DNA of 64,000 nt from NCBI GenBank assembly GCA_024760905.1, contig CM045731.1, forward strand, positions 55,609,001 through 55,673,000, in the 5' to 3' direction. Both the position numbers and the translations under genes were made by a program. The DNA comes from Plotosus lineatus. Taxonomy: Eukaryota; Chordata; Actinopteri; Siluriformes; Plotosidae. The notes under the pieces are model-generated. The model had not been told where the DNA came from. It saw only the letters and a program-made list of their open reading frames with translations, and did no database searches. This document shows, in pieces, positions 14,394-28,570 of this stretch. How positions within the stretch are numbered: the first letter of the stretch is position 1; each line of letters starts with the position of its first letter.

Positions 14394-17300
14394 TACCTTT
14401 TTCACATCTATCATTGTGTCTTACCATCCCATAGGCAAGTTTCCCTATCCTTCACCTATGTGCAGGTATCCCTGTTTCTAACAATTGTTTAACTAACTCT
14501 GTGTCTCACTTGTATCCAGTTACTTCTATATCTCAGCCATATTCGGGTATTTGTCTCTTACCTGTGGGCGGTGTGGAAGTATACGTCTCTCTTTCACACT
14601 TGCATGTATGTACTGCTATCTTTCACCTGTGTTCGGATATCAGTCGTTCACCTTTGAGACAATATCTCTTACCTGTGTGGTATCTCTGTGTTTTTGGTCT
14701 CTCAAGGTGATATTTCCTGGATAACACTTTACAAAACCTTTATAAGCTAGCTGTCCTGTTTCTGATCAATCCAGTGTATAGACTATTCCTCACCACTTAT
14801 AAAATAAAGTCCAACTTTTAATCTGGTGGTCTCATCTACTGAAGAAGTGTTTACATACAGTATGTGAGTATGTATTGACCTCGTAACGTTACCTGTGCTG
14901 AGAGTCACAGAGGTACTTGGCTGACTGGTACATGCTTGCGTAACCCCGGTAACAGTGACAGTGTATGTCTCTCCGCAGTGGAACTGGGTGAACGTGCAGT
15001 ATGATTCACTAGTGCTACAGTTCACCACTCCACGTGTCATATTCAGCGCTGACACAATGTATGATTGGTTCAGCCCGGTGCTGTTCCACCATATTGTAGC
15101 AATGCTAGTACTGCACTCTAGAGAAACCGACAGGTTCTCTGCTTTGTAGGGAGCTGATAGATAGAAAAAGGTGAAACCATTAATCACACAGATGTAAATA
15201 TTTAACAACATTAATGGCACAAATAAGAGGCACTTTAATGCTTTTCACTGTGTTCAGATCTCCTATAGTGTACCCAAGAAGCTCTGCATGTCCATACCTG
15301 TTTGTATTTGGAGGTCAGAACCCTGGATGGTACACCGGATATTTGAAGTAGTCACAGCAATATCATAGATGCTTCCATATCTTAAGCCATAGATGGTACA
15401 AGAATTGCTGTTGGTACTACAGGAAGTACGTGTGCCATTAGTGCCAATAGCCAGAGCAGTGTAATTTCTATCTCCTGTATTAGAAGCCCACTGGACTGCC
15501 AAAGAATTGTCAGTACAGTTAAGCTGAGTCTGTACATTTCTGATCATACATGGAGCTGCAGAAGTGGAAAAAAGAAAAAAAAAACAAAAGAAGAGAGGAA
15601 AGAAAACCAACATGTTTGCAAGTTTAATGTACACAAACACCACAGTAAGGAAAATACTGTACTAGCTTTTGATACCAAATTTTCTGGTTTAATCATATGA
15701 ACAACCCTCAGTTCTAAGCCGTTATCTGTTTATCCATCCATCCTTTCATCAATCCATTAGTCCATCAATACTTTCACAGAAAAAAGAAACCATGTATGCG
15801 TATATTTATATCCAAGTGCCATTAAATGTAGCCAGTTGACCTAATTTGCATGTCTTTGGATTGTGAGAGAAATCCGGAGTACCTGTACGAAGCCTACACA
15901 AGCACAAGCAGAACATGCAGACTTCACACAGAAATATCCTCACCGAGCCCAGGACTCAAACCCAAGACCTTCTTGCTGTGAGGCTAAGTTGCTAACTGCT
16001 ATGCCACTTGCCACCCCAAGCATTTATTCATTCATTTTCTGAACCATTTAATCCTAAATAGGGTTGTGGGGAGGCTGGAACCCATCTCAGCCGACTCTGG
16101 GTGAGGGCGGAGTACACCCTGGACAGCTCACCAGGCCATCCCAAAGCCTTTATTCATGAAATCTGAAATATTAAACCCCCATGAACAGAGGTCTTCCCTC
16201 ATAACTTAAGCTGGTGTATGATTTGCCTACCTGAGTTAAATTGGGTGCTGCTATTTGCAGTGCTGTTACAAAGTCCCGTAGAAGAGATAACAGTAGCTGT
16301 GTAAATTTCTTCACAGTCCAGCTTCACCACACAGGAAGTAGTGTGGGATTTACAGGAAATAGAATCTCCATCATTGCTCACCAGTGTAGTGGTGTAAAAG
16401 AGGGCACCAATACCACCAACCCAAGTGAGGTTTCCTTGATTTGTGCCACAGACAACAGTAGCGTCCAGACCAGATGGTGAACATGGAGCTAAGCACAACA
16501 AAACAGGTGAAAATATTTTTTAACTGATCTCTTCCTGGAAATAAATAACCCCATTATCAAGATGCATACCTGTGTGGATCTGTACTGGTGCACTGTACTT
16601 GCTGGTACAAGTGTCATCCTTTGCTACCACCCACATTGTGAAGAGCCAACCACACTGGAGTTGGGTTAATGTGATGGATGTTCCTGCGGTGTTATAAGTA
16701 AAATTTGCTCCACTGTCCTGCTGAGAGACCAACGAGTAGGTGACACCTTGCAAAGGGCAGGGGTCCCATGTGATGGTGATGTCATTGGTGCCACAATGAG
16801 TAACTCCAGCCAGGTTGATAGGGGGACATATGGCTGAATGAAAAGAAGTGTCATTTTAGTGACTCTTAAAACTTAAAATATATGCATGTATTTGAGGGAC
16901 GGGCTTAAGAGAGGAGTCTGGATTGAGAGTTTGGGGTTGGCAAACCTGGGGGAAACTATTAAGATCACCAGAACTGACCATCAGATACGTGCCTTCATTT
17001 ACGTACCTCGACACTCTTTTTACCTGATCGCAGTAGTAGTGGTGAACTTGGGTCACTCCAGCAGCCATGCTGCACAGTGACAACAGTGATACTGTAGTTC
17101 TTTCCACAGTGGAGGTCCAGGAAGACACAGCTGGTTCCATTTGTGGTGCAGTTGTGTCTAAAGCCATCTAAGCTTGTTGCTGTTACAATGTACTTCTCAG
17201 CATTGATGGCAGCATTCCAACTGACAGAGCCAACATTATTTTGACATAACAGTGACACCTGGACTCCAGTGGGTGGACATGGACCTGATACCAAAAGCGA

Positions 17301-20300
17301 AAAGTTTCACAACTTGATTGTGTTTGTGCCCTAAAACTGAAGAGGTGTTGGGCAGCTCACTTATGTGGGGTACATACCTGCAGTGAAGGTGAAGGAACTA
17401 CTTTGTAATCCTGTGCATAAGTCTGAAAATGGAGTGACTACAAAGTCATAAGTCTGGGAACAGTGCATGCCAGGTATGTGGCAGGAGGTATTTGATGTAT
17501 GACAGTATTTGACGTCGCCATCATTTCCTAGGGCAGAGATGTTGTACCCTATGGCACCAGGACTTTCTGTCCAGGACACTGATGCTGTGTTGTTGGCACA
17601 CTGCAAACTGACGGACACATTCTGAAGAGCACATGGCGCTAAAGTGGAAGGAAGAAAAAAGTTATAACATTGTTCTGCATTTATGTCTGCTATTCTGCAC
17701 CTTAAGTAAATGAAAGTTAGTTGTCATTACAAGTAATGCATTAGCATTCATCTTGTTACCTGTCTGCATCTGGGTCCTGGCTATGCTACTACTGTTGCAC
17801 TGTCCTGCCACAGCCCAGATACTAACATTGTACAGTCTTCCACATAGCAATGAAGAGAGTGTGCAATTTGTTTGGTTGCTGCTGCATGAGGTGGAGTGGC
17901 CCTGAGTCCAAATATGTCCAATGAAGCTCTCGCGGCCCAAGCTGTCATTCCAGGTCAACACTGCCGTACTTGTTCCACAAGCATAGTCAGCCTGCACTGC
18001 CACAGGAGTGCAGGGAACTACGGAAACAGAGTCGAGACATCATACCAAGTACAGTCATGATTCTATGAGTTTAAGGCAGGGATCATCAACATGGTTCCTG
18101 TGGGCACCAGGTAGCCCGCAAGGACAATATAAGAAGCTGGCAGACCTGTTCACTGCTATTTTTAGGCAGGCCCATGGCTCCATTGAGCTGCATCTAATTT
18201 TTTTTAATATATTTTTAAATCAAATCAATATCTTCACATAGATGAATATCATTAATTATTAATAAGAACATATAATTAAAGGTAAATTGAGCAAATTTGT
18301 AATTTCAGAGGTGTGTATCGATCTGGTATCCCTTTGCATTAATTGGTACCCAAGACGTAGCTGTCAGTTTCAAAAAGGTTGGTGACCCCTGGTTTAAGGC
18401 AACTCTATATTACTTTTTCACTTCTTTATTCATACACCATCGCGCATCAGTAGTAGTAGCTGTGACTTGTCTGTACTGGTACTGTATACTAGTAACGTGA
18501 CATTATTTTTAAATTTTGAAATAATGTATTAATCTTGTAAGGGAAATGATTTTTTCTGCATTTAACCCATCTAAAGCAAGCACGCACATACACTGGTAGC
18601 AGTGAGCTGCCACACACACATTGAGGTGCCCAGAGAACAGCTGGGCATTACGTGCCTTGTGCAAGGGCACTTCAGCTATTTATGTGGTGCTGCTCACTCC
18701 CCCACCACCACAAATTTCTTGTTGGTTTGGGAATTAAACCAGTGACTTCTTCTTTTCCTTTCGGCTGTTCCCTTCAGGGGTCGCCACAGCAAATGATCTG
18801 CCTCCATCTCACACTATCCTCTGCATCTTCTACTCTTACTCCAACTACCTTCATGTCTTCCTTCACCACATCCATTGGTCTTCCTCTGGGTCTTCTGCCT
18901 GGTAGTTCCAATCTCAGCATCCTACCACCAATATACTCACTATCCCTCCTCTGTACATGTCTAAACCATCTCAATCTAGCCTCTCTGACTTTGTCTCCAA
19001 AACATCTTACATGTGCTGTCCCTCTGATGTACTCATTCTGATCTTATCCATCCTTGTTACTCCCAAAGAGAACCTCAACATTTTCATCTCTGATACCTCC
19101 AGCTCTGCCTCCTGTCTTTTCCCCAGGGCCACTGTTTCTAAACCATTCAACATTGCTGGCCTAATCACCGTCTTTTACACTTTTCCGTTCATTCTTGCTG
19201 ATACTCTCCTGTCACACATCACACCGGACACTTTTCTCCATCCATTCCAACCTGCCTGCACACGCTTCTTTAATTCTTTTCCACACTCTCCATTGCTCTG
19301 GATTGTTGATCCTAAGTACTTAAAATCCTCCACCTTCTTTATCTCTGCTCCCTGTAACCTCACCGTTCTTTTTGGGTCCTTCTCGTTCACACACATATAT
19401 TCTGTCTTACTGAGGCTAACTTTCATTCCTCTCCTTTCCAGGGCATACCTCCAAGTCTCTAGATTTTCCTCCACTTGTTCACTGCTCTCAGTACAGATCA
19501 CAATGTGATCTGCAAACATCATAGTCCATGGGGATTCTTGTCTAACCTCGTCTGTCAGCCTGTCCCTCACCATAGCAAACAAGAAGGGGCTGAGAGCTGA
19601 CACTTGATGCAGTCCCACCTCCACCTTGAACTCTTTGGTCACACCGACAGCACACCTCACCACTGTCTCACATCTCTCATACATGTCCTGCACCACTCAA
19701 ACATACTTCTCTGCCACTCCAGACTTCCTCAAACGATACCATAGTTCTTCTCTCAGCAACCTGTCATATGCTTTCTAGAGTCCACAAAGGCACAATGCAG
19801 CTCCCTCTGACCTTCTCTGTACTTCTCTATTAACATCCTCGAAGCAAACACTGCATCTGTGGTGCTCTTTCTTGGCATGAAACCAAACTGTTGTTCACAA
19901 ATGCTGACCTCTGCCCTGAGTCTAGCTTCCACTATTCTTTCCCATAATTTCATTGTATGGCTCATCAACTTTATCCCTCTGTAGTTGCCACAACTCTGCA
20001 CATCTCCCTTGTTCTTAAAAATGGGCACCAGCACACTTCTCCTCCATTCCTCCAGCATCTGCTCACTTTCTAAGACCGTGTTCAATATTCTTGTCAGAAA
20101 ATCTACTAATACCTCCCCTAGACACTTCCATACCTCCACCGGTATGTCATCAGGCCCAACTGCCTATCCACTCTTCATCCTCTTCAATGCCCTCCTCACT
20201 TCACCCTTACTAATCTTTGCTACTTCCTGGTCCTCAACGGTCACCCCTTCTACTCTTTTTTGTCTCTCATTTCCCTCATTCATCAGCTCCTCAAAGTACT

Positions 20301-23300
20301 CTTTCCATCTTCCCAGCACACTTCTGTCATCAGTCAATACTTTTCCCACTCTGTCCTTAATCACTCTAACTTGCTGCACGTCTTTCCCATCTCTATTTCT
20401 TGGCTGTACCAACCTGTATAAATCATTTTCTCCCTCCTTACTGTCCAACCTATCATATAAGTTATCATACGCCGTCTGTTTGGCCTTTGACACGCTGTGT
20501 CTCCCTGTACTCCTGTTTACTTTCTTCAGTTCATCTTCCTCACCATCAGTGTGATCCTGCACACCACCATTCTATGCTGTTTGGCAACACTCTCACCCAC
20601 TATTACTTTGCAGTCACTGACTTCCTTCAAATGACATCACCTACACAAGATGTAGTCTACCTGTGTGCTCCTACCTCGGCTTTCATAAGTAACCCTATAG
20701 TCCTATTTCTTCTGGAAGAAAGTATTCACCACAGCCATTTCCATCCTTTTTGCAAAATCTATCAACATCTGTCCTTCTGTGTTCCTGTCCTGGATACCAA
20801 ACCTTCCCATCACTTCCTCATCCCCTCTGTTGACTGCACCAACATGTCCATTGAAGTCTGCACCAATGACCACTCTTTCAACTCTGGGGGTACTCCGCAT
20901 CACTTCATCTAACTCATTCCAGAATCTCTCCTTCTCTTCTGGCTTACATCCTGCCTGTGGGGCATAAGCACTAACAACATTGAACATCACGCCTTCAATT
21001 TCTATATTGAGACTCATCACTCCGTCTGACACTCTTTTCACTTCTAGAGCATTCCTGACAAACCCCTACTTCAAGATGACTCCTCCTCCATTTCTCTTCC
21101 CATCCGCACCATGATAAAACAGCTTAAACCCTGCTCCTAAGCTTCTAGCCTTGCTGCCTTTCCACCTGGTCTCCTGAACACTCAGTATGTCCACCATCCT
21201 CCTCTGCATCATGTCAGCCAGCTCTATAGCTTTTTCCTTTCATAGTTCCAACATTCAAAATTTCCTACTCTCAGTCCTAGACTCACACCTTTCCTCTTCT
21301 CTCTCCGCCTACAGACACGCTTCCCGTCTGTCCATCTTCGACCAATAGTAGTCCAATTTCCACCAGAACCTTGTTAGTTAACAGCACTGATGGAGGTCGT
21401 TGTTAATCCGGGCCTCATCCGATCCAGTATGAATTTTGTTTTGATCATTTGCATGAGAATTTTGGCAGAGGTTTTACACCGGATGCCCTTCCTGTCACAA
21501 CCCTCTGCATTTATCCAGGCTTGGGACCGGCGTGAGGGTGAACACTTGCTTGTGACCCCCCCCTCACGGTTGCATTGGAATTGAATCAGTGACTATTTGG
21601 TCCCAAAGCCGCTTCTGTGTCCATTAGGCTATGGCTATCCCAAAAACTGTGGGAGCAAATGTGGAGTACATTCTGTATAGCTCACCAGACCATTGCAGAA
21701 CCAAAATACACACTAATTCATAATAGCTTAATGTACATGCCTCTGGACTATGGGAGGAAGTCGGAGTATCTGGAGGAAACCCATACAAGCATTGTAAGAA
21801 CATGCAAACTCCATACAGAAATTCCTAACTGACTATGTCCGTTTGTCTCATTACTGTGATCCATATACAGTGTTTTCCAGAAGTATATAAGCACACTTTT
21901 ATGTCAATAATATTCGTATAACCCTTTTGTGTAATTGTGTGGCCTTTACCTGTGACGATGCTGAAAGGAACACCTGGAGCACTGTTACACGACAGGCCAT
22001 GAGAGGTGCCATGCACCATGTATCTCTGTCCACACTGCAGACCTTGTATGGTACAGTTGTTATTAGCAGAGTTGCAGCTTACTGAATGGCCAAGTGCAGA
22101 GGTGGCATTAACAGTAAATTCTAGTGTATCCTGTATCCAGGTCCATGAGACCATAACCTGATTGCTGATACAGCTGGAAGGAAAGACTTGCAGAACAGGA
22201 GCGCAGGGGGCTGAGAGAGAAGAGAGACAGGCAACCACAGGATTTGTGAGATTAATAATGAATGCAGTTTTAGTTAAAATACCTAAAATAACTCTGCTTC
22301 CTGTATTCGGTTTGGCAAGATACTGTCATTGTGGCCACAAACATGTCCAGGTCAGAGGTGAGGGTCAGAGCAAAGTCAAAACGTTTCACGCAGCACATCA
22401 AAAACACCATCACTGATCATCATCATCTTTGGTGTGGGTGTTCTGACTGGGTAACTACACAAGCCTATTGATTTTCATCATGGATATCCCAATATCCAGT
22501 ACTGTATGGCCATTGTACTATAATGTAGTGCATGGGCTGAAGGGTTTATAGTACGTGGGTATTGCAGGGTTATTTTTCTTTAGCTTTCTGTCCAATATCT
22601 CTAGAATAATTTTACAGTTACTCCATTTTCATATCTTTCCTCAGTTTTTTCATACCTGTTTTCACTGTTGTTCCCACCCATGAGTTGCTGTTGCAGGTGC
22701 CGTCATTGGCAATCACGCTCACATTAAACACTGTTCCACATTGCAGCTGTGTGAGTGTACAGGTTGTGTTGGAAGAGACACAAGAAGCAGAAGGAGATGT
22801 CTGGTTCTGCATATAGGCATAGACAATATATGTAATGGCACCAGAACTTGCTTGCCATGATACATTTACAGCATGTGATCCACACTGTGCCTGAGCAACC
22901 ACATTATAGGGGACACAAACTCCTGAAAAAGGCAGAGAGCATACTGTAAATCAAATGATCATAAAAAGACAATGTAATATTTTGTACTTTTAGTCCGTGT
23001 GAGCTCACATACTTGTGGTGGCAGTGACCCCTTTGCTGAAGGTGCTGTTACAGTTATTATTGCTTGTGAAGACATGGAGTGTGTAGGTCTCAGCACAAGT
23101 CAGGCCACTGAATTCACAGGCAAGGCCGGAAGTAGAGCAGGAAAAGGTGGAGCCATTTGGGCCAGTAAGGACACTCGTGTATGAGAGAGCTCCCACTGCC
23201 TGATTCCATGAGGCACGCACTGTGTTGCTGACACACACAGAATTGGCATGCACAGATGCTGGAATGCATGGGGCTAGAGCAAGAGAGAAAGCGACAGATA

Positions 23301-26300
23301 AGAGAGTAGGTGGAGGATAAAACATGATTACACCTTAACAAGATGAGGACACTGGTTATTATTCCATATTGACGAAAACCATTATTTATGTTTTTATAAT
23401 TGTTGTTAATAGACCTTTAAAGACTGAAGGTTATTGTACCTGTCTGGATGATCTGACTTGTACTCTCCGGTCCAGTGCACACTTTATTAGCAGCCATGAC
23501 GGTAAGCGTATGGCTCAGTCCACACTGCAATCCTGTGATGTCGCAGCTGGTACCAGGTGAGTTGCAGCCACGCACTGGTGCATTTACTGCTCTCACAATG
23601 GCACTGTACATCAAAGCCTTGGGGCTATGGGTCCAGCTTACACTCAGTGTATTGGTATCGCAACTTAGGACCTTAGAAACAGCCATTGGGGCACAGGGAG
23701 CTACAGAATAAGGACACATCAGTGATTATTGATTGTGAAAAATGTAAACTTTTACGGCTATGAAATCCCTCACTTTCCATGGTTAATTGGGACTGAGATC
23801 CCAACGCGACCACAAAATTCCGTGAAGTAGGATCGCCCCACCCCAATCCCCCGTGACTAACGTGTACATATATGTATATCTGTATATAATATGAATAAAT
23901 ACATATTCAATGCTATAGATGCTTATAATAACAATTAAACATTAAAAAATAATGCATAAAATCTAAATAAACTATTTAAATAAATACACACACATACAGA
24001 CGTGCGTGTGTGCATGCACGCAGATGCGCACCTCACAAAAATGATGGGTTTTGATGGGAGGTTTTGGTTTGTTTTTTGTTTTGTGTTTGTTTAGGGATTT
24101 TTTTTTTTGCATAATTGACCTTGTTTTGCAGTATTTTCCTTAACTATTTCCACTATTCTTCCTTAATTTCCTTATTTTTTAATTTGATGAATATTTTTTA
24201 AAAAACCCGATGTACTGAAGCCGCATAAATTGAAGAGCGAAGTAGCGAGGGATCCCTGTATTTGATTGGTTAATTTAGTTGCAAAACTACCTAATCTTAC
24301 TAGGGTTATGGAGAGGTTGGAGCTTATCTTTGATAACTTTTTACAAAGGCAGAATACACCCTGAACAGCTCCCCAGTCTATTTCAGGGCCAATAAGCATA
24401 CAACCATTCACACTCACACTGAGTGGCAATAGAGAATATCCAGTTAATCTAATGTGCATATCTTTGGACTGTGGGAAGAAACCAGGGTAACCAAAGGTAA
24501 CCCATATATGCATGGAGAGAACATGCAAACTCCACAAAAAGAGATGCTCCCGCCAAGTCCGGAACACAAACGCAATATTTTCTTAGTGAGAGAGTGAAGT
24601 TCTAACTATAATGTCATCATGTCAGCCTTGAATATCATCAATCAAGCAAAAATCACACTGCACTTGCTAAATTCAGTGTTTAATACCAACTACATTTTGA
24701 GCTTTAATGTTCCCATAAAGTAAAACACGCAAAACCGAACACATTTTCATCACAAAATACATTAATGGGCAGTGGTGGCCCAGTGGGAGGGTGCTGAATT
24801 ACTGATCTCAAGGTGGGGGTTCAAGCCCCACTATCAACAGGTTGTCATTGCTGTCCCTTCGGAGCAGCTAACTGGGTTATCAAAATCCGGCCATGTCCCT
24901 CACTGTCTGTGGCAAGAGGCTCATGTAAAAGAACCATTGTTCACTCTCGTCAAGAGTAACACCATAGCCGTCAGCGTGTTTCTTCCCTGCGATGGCCTGG
25001 TGAGCTGTCCAGAATGTACTCTGCCTTCGCCCAGAGTCGGCTGAGATGGGCGCCATCCTCCCCGTGACTCTAATTAGGATTAAGCCGTTCATTAAATGAA
25101 TGAATGAAAATACATTATTCTTTTTAGACACCGTTAGCTGCAGGTCTTATCCCCCTACATCGCTTATTAGCCAAGAAATCACCATGAGAAACAACTGATA
25201 TAAATGTTAAATCCAAACAGTAACTATTGTAATGGTAAATAAATTGGAATAAAAAAATTTTAAAGACTATAATAAAATAGATAATGTTATAATAATATGA
25301 TTTGAATGTATGACTAATGTGAAAGTTCTGAAGTTTACCTGTGGGTTGAGTGTAGATCTCACTCTCTGTGCTCTCACATTCTCCATCACTGACAGTCAGT
25401 ATGATAGCATACTCCTGGCCGCAGTGCAGGCCCGTGAACTGACACCCTGTAGAGGTGCTGTTACACCACACAGTGTGTCCATTTATTCCTACAGCCTTCC
25501 CTATGTAGGACACACTGCTGGCACTCAAGTCCCAACTGACCGTTACATCATTAGTGATACACTTGATTGTACTGCGGATATTGATGGGGGCACAAGGACC
25601 TGTGTGGGAGAAATCACAGTTAATGCTTAGCTGATCTATCTGTATCAATTTTCTGTACCATCGGATGCATTGGGCCACTTTTGGGGTTTCCGCTGCAATG
25701 TGTTTTTACCTGAGTGGATTTCAAGCCCTCTAAACTATCCCCAGTACAAGTTTGCATGTTCTCCAAGTTCAGTCATGGTTTTCCTCTGAGTAAGACATGA
25801 CTGAACTTGGAGAACATGCAAACTCCACAAAGCAAACTCCACATGCAAACTCCACAAAGCTTTGTTGGAGCAAAAGCTTGAAACCAGGACATTTTTGCTG
25901 TGAGACTAGAGCGCTAACTACTTCACCACATTGGTCCCAAATGGTAAATTTATATTTAGAGTTATAAACTCTAAGATGACTTAAATGCCTTCAGAAAACA
26001 AAATGGTACCACTAATAAATACCAAATTATAAAATATTTAATTATTGTAGTATTGCCACAAGGCAAAACTCTCAATTTACCAGTCAATCTACATTCCAAC
26101 TGTCACCTATGGTCACGAGCTTTGAGTAGTCACCGAAAGAACTAGGTCGTGGATATAAGCGGCTGAAATGAGCTTTCTTTAATGGGTGGCGGGGCTCTAG
26201 CTTAGAGATAAGATCAGAAGCTCAGCCATCCAGGGAGTGCTCGGAGTAGAACCACTGCTCCTCCGTATTGAGAGGAGCCAGTTGAGGTGGCTCAGGCACC

Positions 26301-28521
26301 TGGTTAGAATGCCTCCCAAACTCCTCCCTGGTGTGGTGTTTTGGGCATGTCCAACTGGGAAGAGACCCGGGGTCGACCTAGAACATGCTGTAGGAACTAT
26401 GTCTCTCGGCTTGTCTGAGAACGCCTCAGTGCCCCCCAGAAGAGCTGGAGGAAGTGGCTGGGGTGAGGGACATCTGGACCTCATTGCTTCGGCTGCTGCC
26501 CCTATGACCCAACCCCAGATTAAGCGGAAGATGATGATGATGATATTACAGTATTCACAGTATTACTATTACAATGATTACTTATATTCATAATGCAGAA
26601 TGAAAAATATACAACGTTCACTGATTGTACATGCACACACCTGTCTGCAGTGTAGCACTTTGGCTCTGGATACTAAAGCAATCACCGGTGACAGCCACCA
26701 CACTGACATTGTACACTTGTCCACATTGCAGATTGGTCAGGGTGCAGGTGGTGGAATTGGATGAGCACGTTGTCTGGTGATCTTTGTTGCCCATAGCAGT
26801 GACCCTGTAAGATTGAGCACCGCGAGTGGCCTGCCACATCACTGTGGTGTGATTACTACAGGTCTTCTGAACTGTTATGTTAATGGGAGGACAGGGCACT
26901 GAGGATGTCAAAAAATCAGAAAAAAACAGTATGTAAAGGAATAGTGCTATATCGCTGAGGTGAATTCATTTAGATTAGCACTGGAGTGATGAGAGTAATG
27001 GAGAAGACCAATCTATTTGATGAGTACTATTCATGCTATTAAAAGAGGCCATACTGGATTGATGAAACTGGGAAAAAGGTTTCTACCAATAATTGTGAAG
27101 ATCACACATACCCCCATGACTACATCTTGCAGGTTCTCATACACATGTTCCAGAATATCACAGCACAAACATCATTGTACAAGAGCATGAAAAAAGCTTC
27201 TGCATAAAAACACAGTCAGCAGCTAACAGAAAGGTTCACTGACCTTGTTTAATGATCACTGGCTGAGTGTACATGCTGAAGCAGGTGCCATTGTAAGATC
27301 TGACCTGTGCCTTATAGGCCAGCCCACACCTTAAATCGTTGAGGCTGCAATTGGGAGATGTTGAGTTACAGAAAACTTTCTTTCCAGTTCTGACAATGGC
27401 CACACTAGCAGAGTATCCGATAGCGCCATGCGTCTCATTCCAGGTCAACTGAAGAACACCTGTGCTACAATCCACCCAGGTTTGGAAATTCTCTGGTCCA
27501 CATGGCACTAATACAGAGAGGCAGGAGGGAAGAGAATGGAATTGAGATATTTATAGAGCCTCATACATGTTATAAACTGGAACTAAATAAATCAAATTAA
27601 TTAGGAATAAAAAAAAAAACAACAGTCTAAGAACACCCAGTAGGCAAATCCAACCCAAAGAAAAGAAGGTAAACCGTAAGCAATGAGTTGTGCTAGCAGA
27701 AAAGAAAAAAGAGGGGACACAGTTATTCTTCTGCGATAAGTGAGGTTTGGAAATAAAAGGCAGATGATACATTTGTTGTATCACAGAGATTTATGTGTGT
27801 GAATTGGACCATAAGGGGTGTACCAAACAGCATCATAATATACCATGTACCATTACATGCTTCCCATAAACCTTTAGGTATGCTAAAAACACAAAACCCA
27901 TATGATTACTTTTTGCTTACCAGAGTTCATATGGGTGGATAATGAAGACATGCTGGGGCAGATACCATTGTCATAGGTAACACTGACATCATAGACCTGA
28001 CCACATCTGAGGTTGGAAATCCAACAGCTGCTGTTTTGCGTCCTGCAGGTCAGCATCCGTCCGCTTTGGTCTACTATACTGACGTTATAGAAGCCAGGAA
28101 GGTGTAAACTCTGCCAGCTAACCAGCGCCTGGTTTCCATCACAGTCTAGAGTGGCGTGTACCTGAGATGGAGGACAGGGGCCTTGGAGGGAAAAAAAGAG
28201 ATTTAAAAAGCAGTAAAGGAGTATAAAGTGTAAACTTGTGGCATTAACTAAAAATGATTTTGGTTAGCATGGCCACCTAACAGCAAAAAGGTCCTGGCTC
28301 AGTAATGGCATTTCTACATGTTGTTCTCATGCTTGCATGGGTTTCACCAGGTACTTTGGACTTTCTCCAACAGTCTAAAATCGTGCACATTAGGTTAGCG
28401 GGCTGTTCCAAATTGTCCCCAGATGTGAGTGTGAACAGTTATTTATGGCCCTGCGATGGATTACTGAGCTATCTATGGTATATTCTGCTTTTGCCCAGAG
28501 TCGTTTAAGGCAGGTTTTTTA

Positions 28522-28570
<49 letters not shown>

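Noticed and set aside
16570..16854. Frameshift in exon 21
   Set aside because: Two overlapping open frames suggested one, but the exon reads through cleanly from the acceptor at 16833 in the FN3 frame.
19985..20912. Plus-strand frames of 170-190 codons
   Set aside because: They are antisense shadows of the RTE-like ORF on the minus strand.
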